From a virus: DNA of 21,067 nt. Of the stretch, positions 20,349 to 21,067 are shown one piece after another; positions within the stretch are counted from its first letter, which is position 1; every line of letters begins with the position of its first letter. The stretch covers positions 1-21,067 of the IMG/VR virus record IMGVR_UViG_3300031851_003312. One strand, 5' to 3'. The notes under the pieces are model-generated. The model made no database searches. It was not told the origin of the DNA and was given only the letters and a program-made list of their open reading frames with translations. The translations under genes were made by a program, and so were the position numbers.

Positions 20349-21067
20349 TTTTTTTCTCCAATATTGGTTTATTTGTATCATTCTTTAAAAGAATGCGTTT
20401 CCATAATGGTAAATCTTTAGGATCTTTTGAGTATTGTTTCACATCCTCCGCGTCCGTAAGACTGCCTGATTCTTTAAGACTCATCCAGTATGCCTGCTCT
20501 TGAGCGGCTACTTGTGAGTCCCAATCTTCAGGATAAACAATCTTCCAGTATCCTCTTTCATCACCTTGCTTAATAAGTTCTAACACCGCGGCTTCGATCA
20601 CTGATCTAACTGCAAATGTTACACTTTCGTTTTGTGTCATACCACTTTCAAGTTCAAGTAGTCTTGTATCCATATCTAGAAATCTAAATACGTCTCCTGC
20701 TTGTCCTGAACTTAAAACAGTCTTTTGTGTTTGTACATTTAATATCACTTCGCCTGTGAGTGTGCTAACGGCTCTTAATGATATAACTATACTGTCTCTT
20801 CGATATTGGTTTGTCGTACCAATACCCAAATACCTTGCCCCTGTACCTCCTGTTTCAATATTAGTGTCGTATCCTATGACGCCACCTTCTAATATCATAC
20901 CAGCAAATAACATTGGCTGTAGTTCTTGGAACTCCTCTAATCCTGCCTGTTTGGCAGTCTCTGAACGAGTGCTTCGAACTATTTGTCTTTCTCTAACTAA
21001 GTTATCTAAACCTAGTCCTCTTTCAACTACTCTAAACCAAGTTCCTTTTGGATTCTCTCCTGAACCT
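20335..21067 (-). CDS. csgG: CsgG-like curli secretion channel, C-terminal part (runs off right edge)
   Basis: The frame is open from the right edge of the window (21067) to TAA at 20335, about 243 codons; the true start lies outside, and the ATG at 20913 is internal. The sequence follows E. coli CsgG closely in order: WFRVVERGLGLDNLVRERQIVR, then ILEGGVIGYDTN, GGTGARYLGIGTTNQYRRDSIVISLRAV, STLTGEVILNVQTQKTV, DVFRFLD, and NESVTFAVRSVIEAAV. CsgG is an outer membrane nonameric channel that exports curlin subunits. The C-terminus is longer than in E. coli, with a hydrophilic ~70-residue tail ending LEKKNEDI. It overlaps the next gene by 14 bases, so it probably heads the operon. The lipoprotein signal is not visible here. 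Confidence 0.93.
   Translation of the reverse strand, partial: GSGENPKGTWFRVVERGLGLDNLVRERQIVRSTRSETAKQAGLEEFQELQPMLFAGMILEGGVIGYDTNIETGGTGARYLGIGTTNQYRRDSIVISLRAVSTLTGEVILNVQTQKTVLSSGQAGDVFRFLDMDTRLLELESGMTQNESVTFAVRSVIEAAVLELIKQGDERGYWKIVYPEDWDSQVAAQEQAYWMSLKESGSLTDAEDVKQYSKDPKDLPLWKRILLKNDTNKPILEKKNEDI

Noticed and set aside
19557-20381. Longer form of curlin-like protein 1 starting at 20381
   Set aside because: The extra 11 residues spoil the signal peptide, while the ATG at 20348 has GGAG seven bases upstream.
20335-20913. CsgG-like protein starting at the ATG at 20913
   Set aside because: The frame stays open to the window edge and the upstream part also matches CsgG, so this ATG is internal.
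1-21067. A host bacterial chromosome segment
   Set aside because: Neck and tail-completion genes, repeated late promoter elements on both strands and very tight packing indicate a phage genome. No integrase, attachment-site repeat, insertion sequence or CRISPR array was seen.

Overview
This window is most likely part of a T4-like myovirus of the SAR11/Pelagibacter-infecting type (pelagimyophage-like). It is AT-rich and tightly packed. It carries two T4-type neck/tail-completion proteins (gp14 and gp15 families), at least ten copies of the T4-like late promoter element RATAAATA, a tRNA gene, and a curli-like secretion module. From memory, unchecked, curli-related clusters have been reported in pelagimyophage genomes assembled from metagenomes. 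The family calls rest on motifs read from the translations; no database search was possible.

Layout. (1) 1-1711, minus strand: the N-terminal part of a virion-type protein, a 380-aa basic protein of unknown function and a 74-aa membrane protein. (2) 1753-9053, minus strand: one late operon that starts with tRNA-Ser(GCU). It continues with a glycosyltransferase-like protein, a small PLP fold-type I protein, an amidinotransferase with an intact catalytic triad, two tandem paralogous 2OG-Fe(II) oxygenase-like proteins, an NAD-dependent sugar epimerase/dehydratase and a B12-binding radical SAM enzyme. Most neighbours overlap or nearly touch. This looks like a small-molecule or glycan modification pathway, probably aimed at the host surface or the virion. 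(3) 9054-9129: a divergent control region with late promoters facing both ways. (4) 9130-12615, plus strand: gp14, gp15, a Nudix hydrolase and an unknown 210-aa protein, chained by TAATG overlaps and then a second late promoter. (5) 12616-21067, minus strand: CsgG (entering from the right edge), a first curlin-like protein, a FecR-domain protein, a second curlin-like protein, three small membrane proteins, a lipoprotein with 11-residue repeats, a secreted cysteine-containing protein, a CHASE2 adenylate cyclase, a third 2OG-oxygenase-like protein and a 119-aa membrane-associated protein.

The most notable observations are these. Six genes start exactly five bases after a late promoter element, always with T as the last spacer base. 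T4 geometry would then place the start codon at the transcription start, giving leaderless late mRNAs. The lipoprotein gene ends in a slippery A AAA AAG next to its stop codon, and the -1 frame stays open for 59 codons with no usual long start, ending two bases before the next gene. This suggests programmed -1 frameshifting. The adenylate cyclase keeps all its catalytic residues, so this virus may make cAMP next to an amyloid-export and FecR module. A consensus host-type promoter (TTGACA, 17 bases, TATAAT) sits inside the otherwise late module, 10 bases upstream of a 55-aa membrane peptide.
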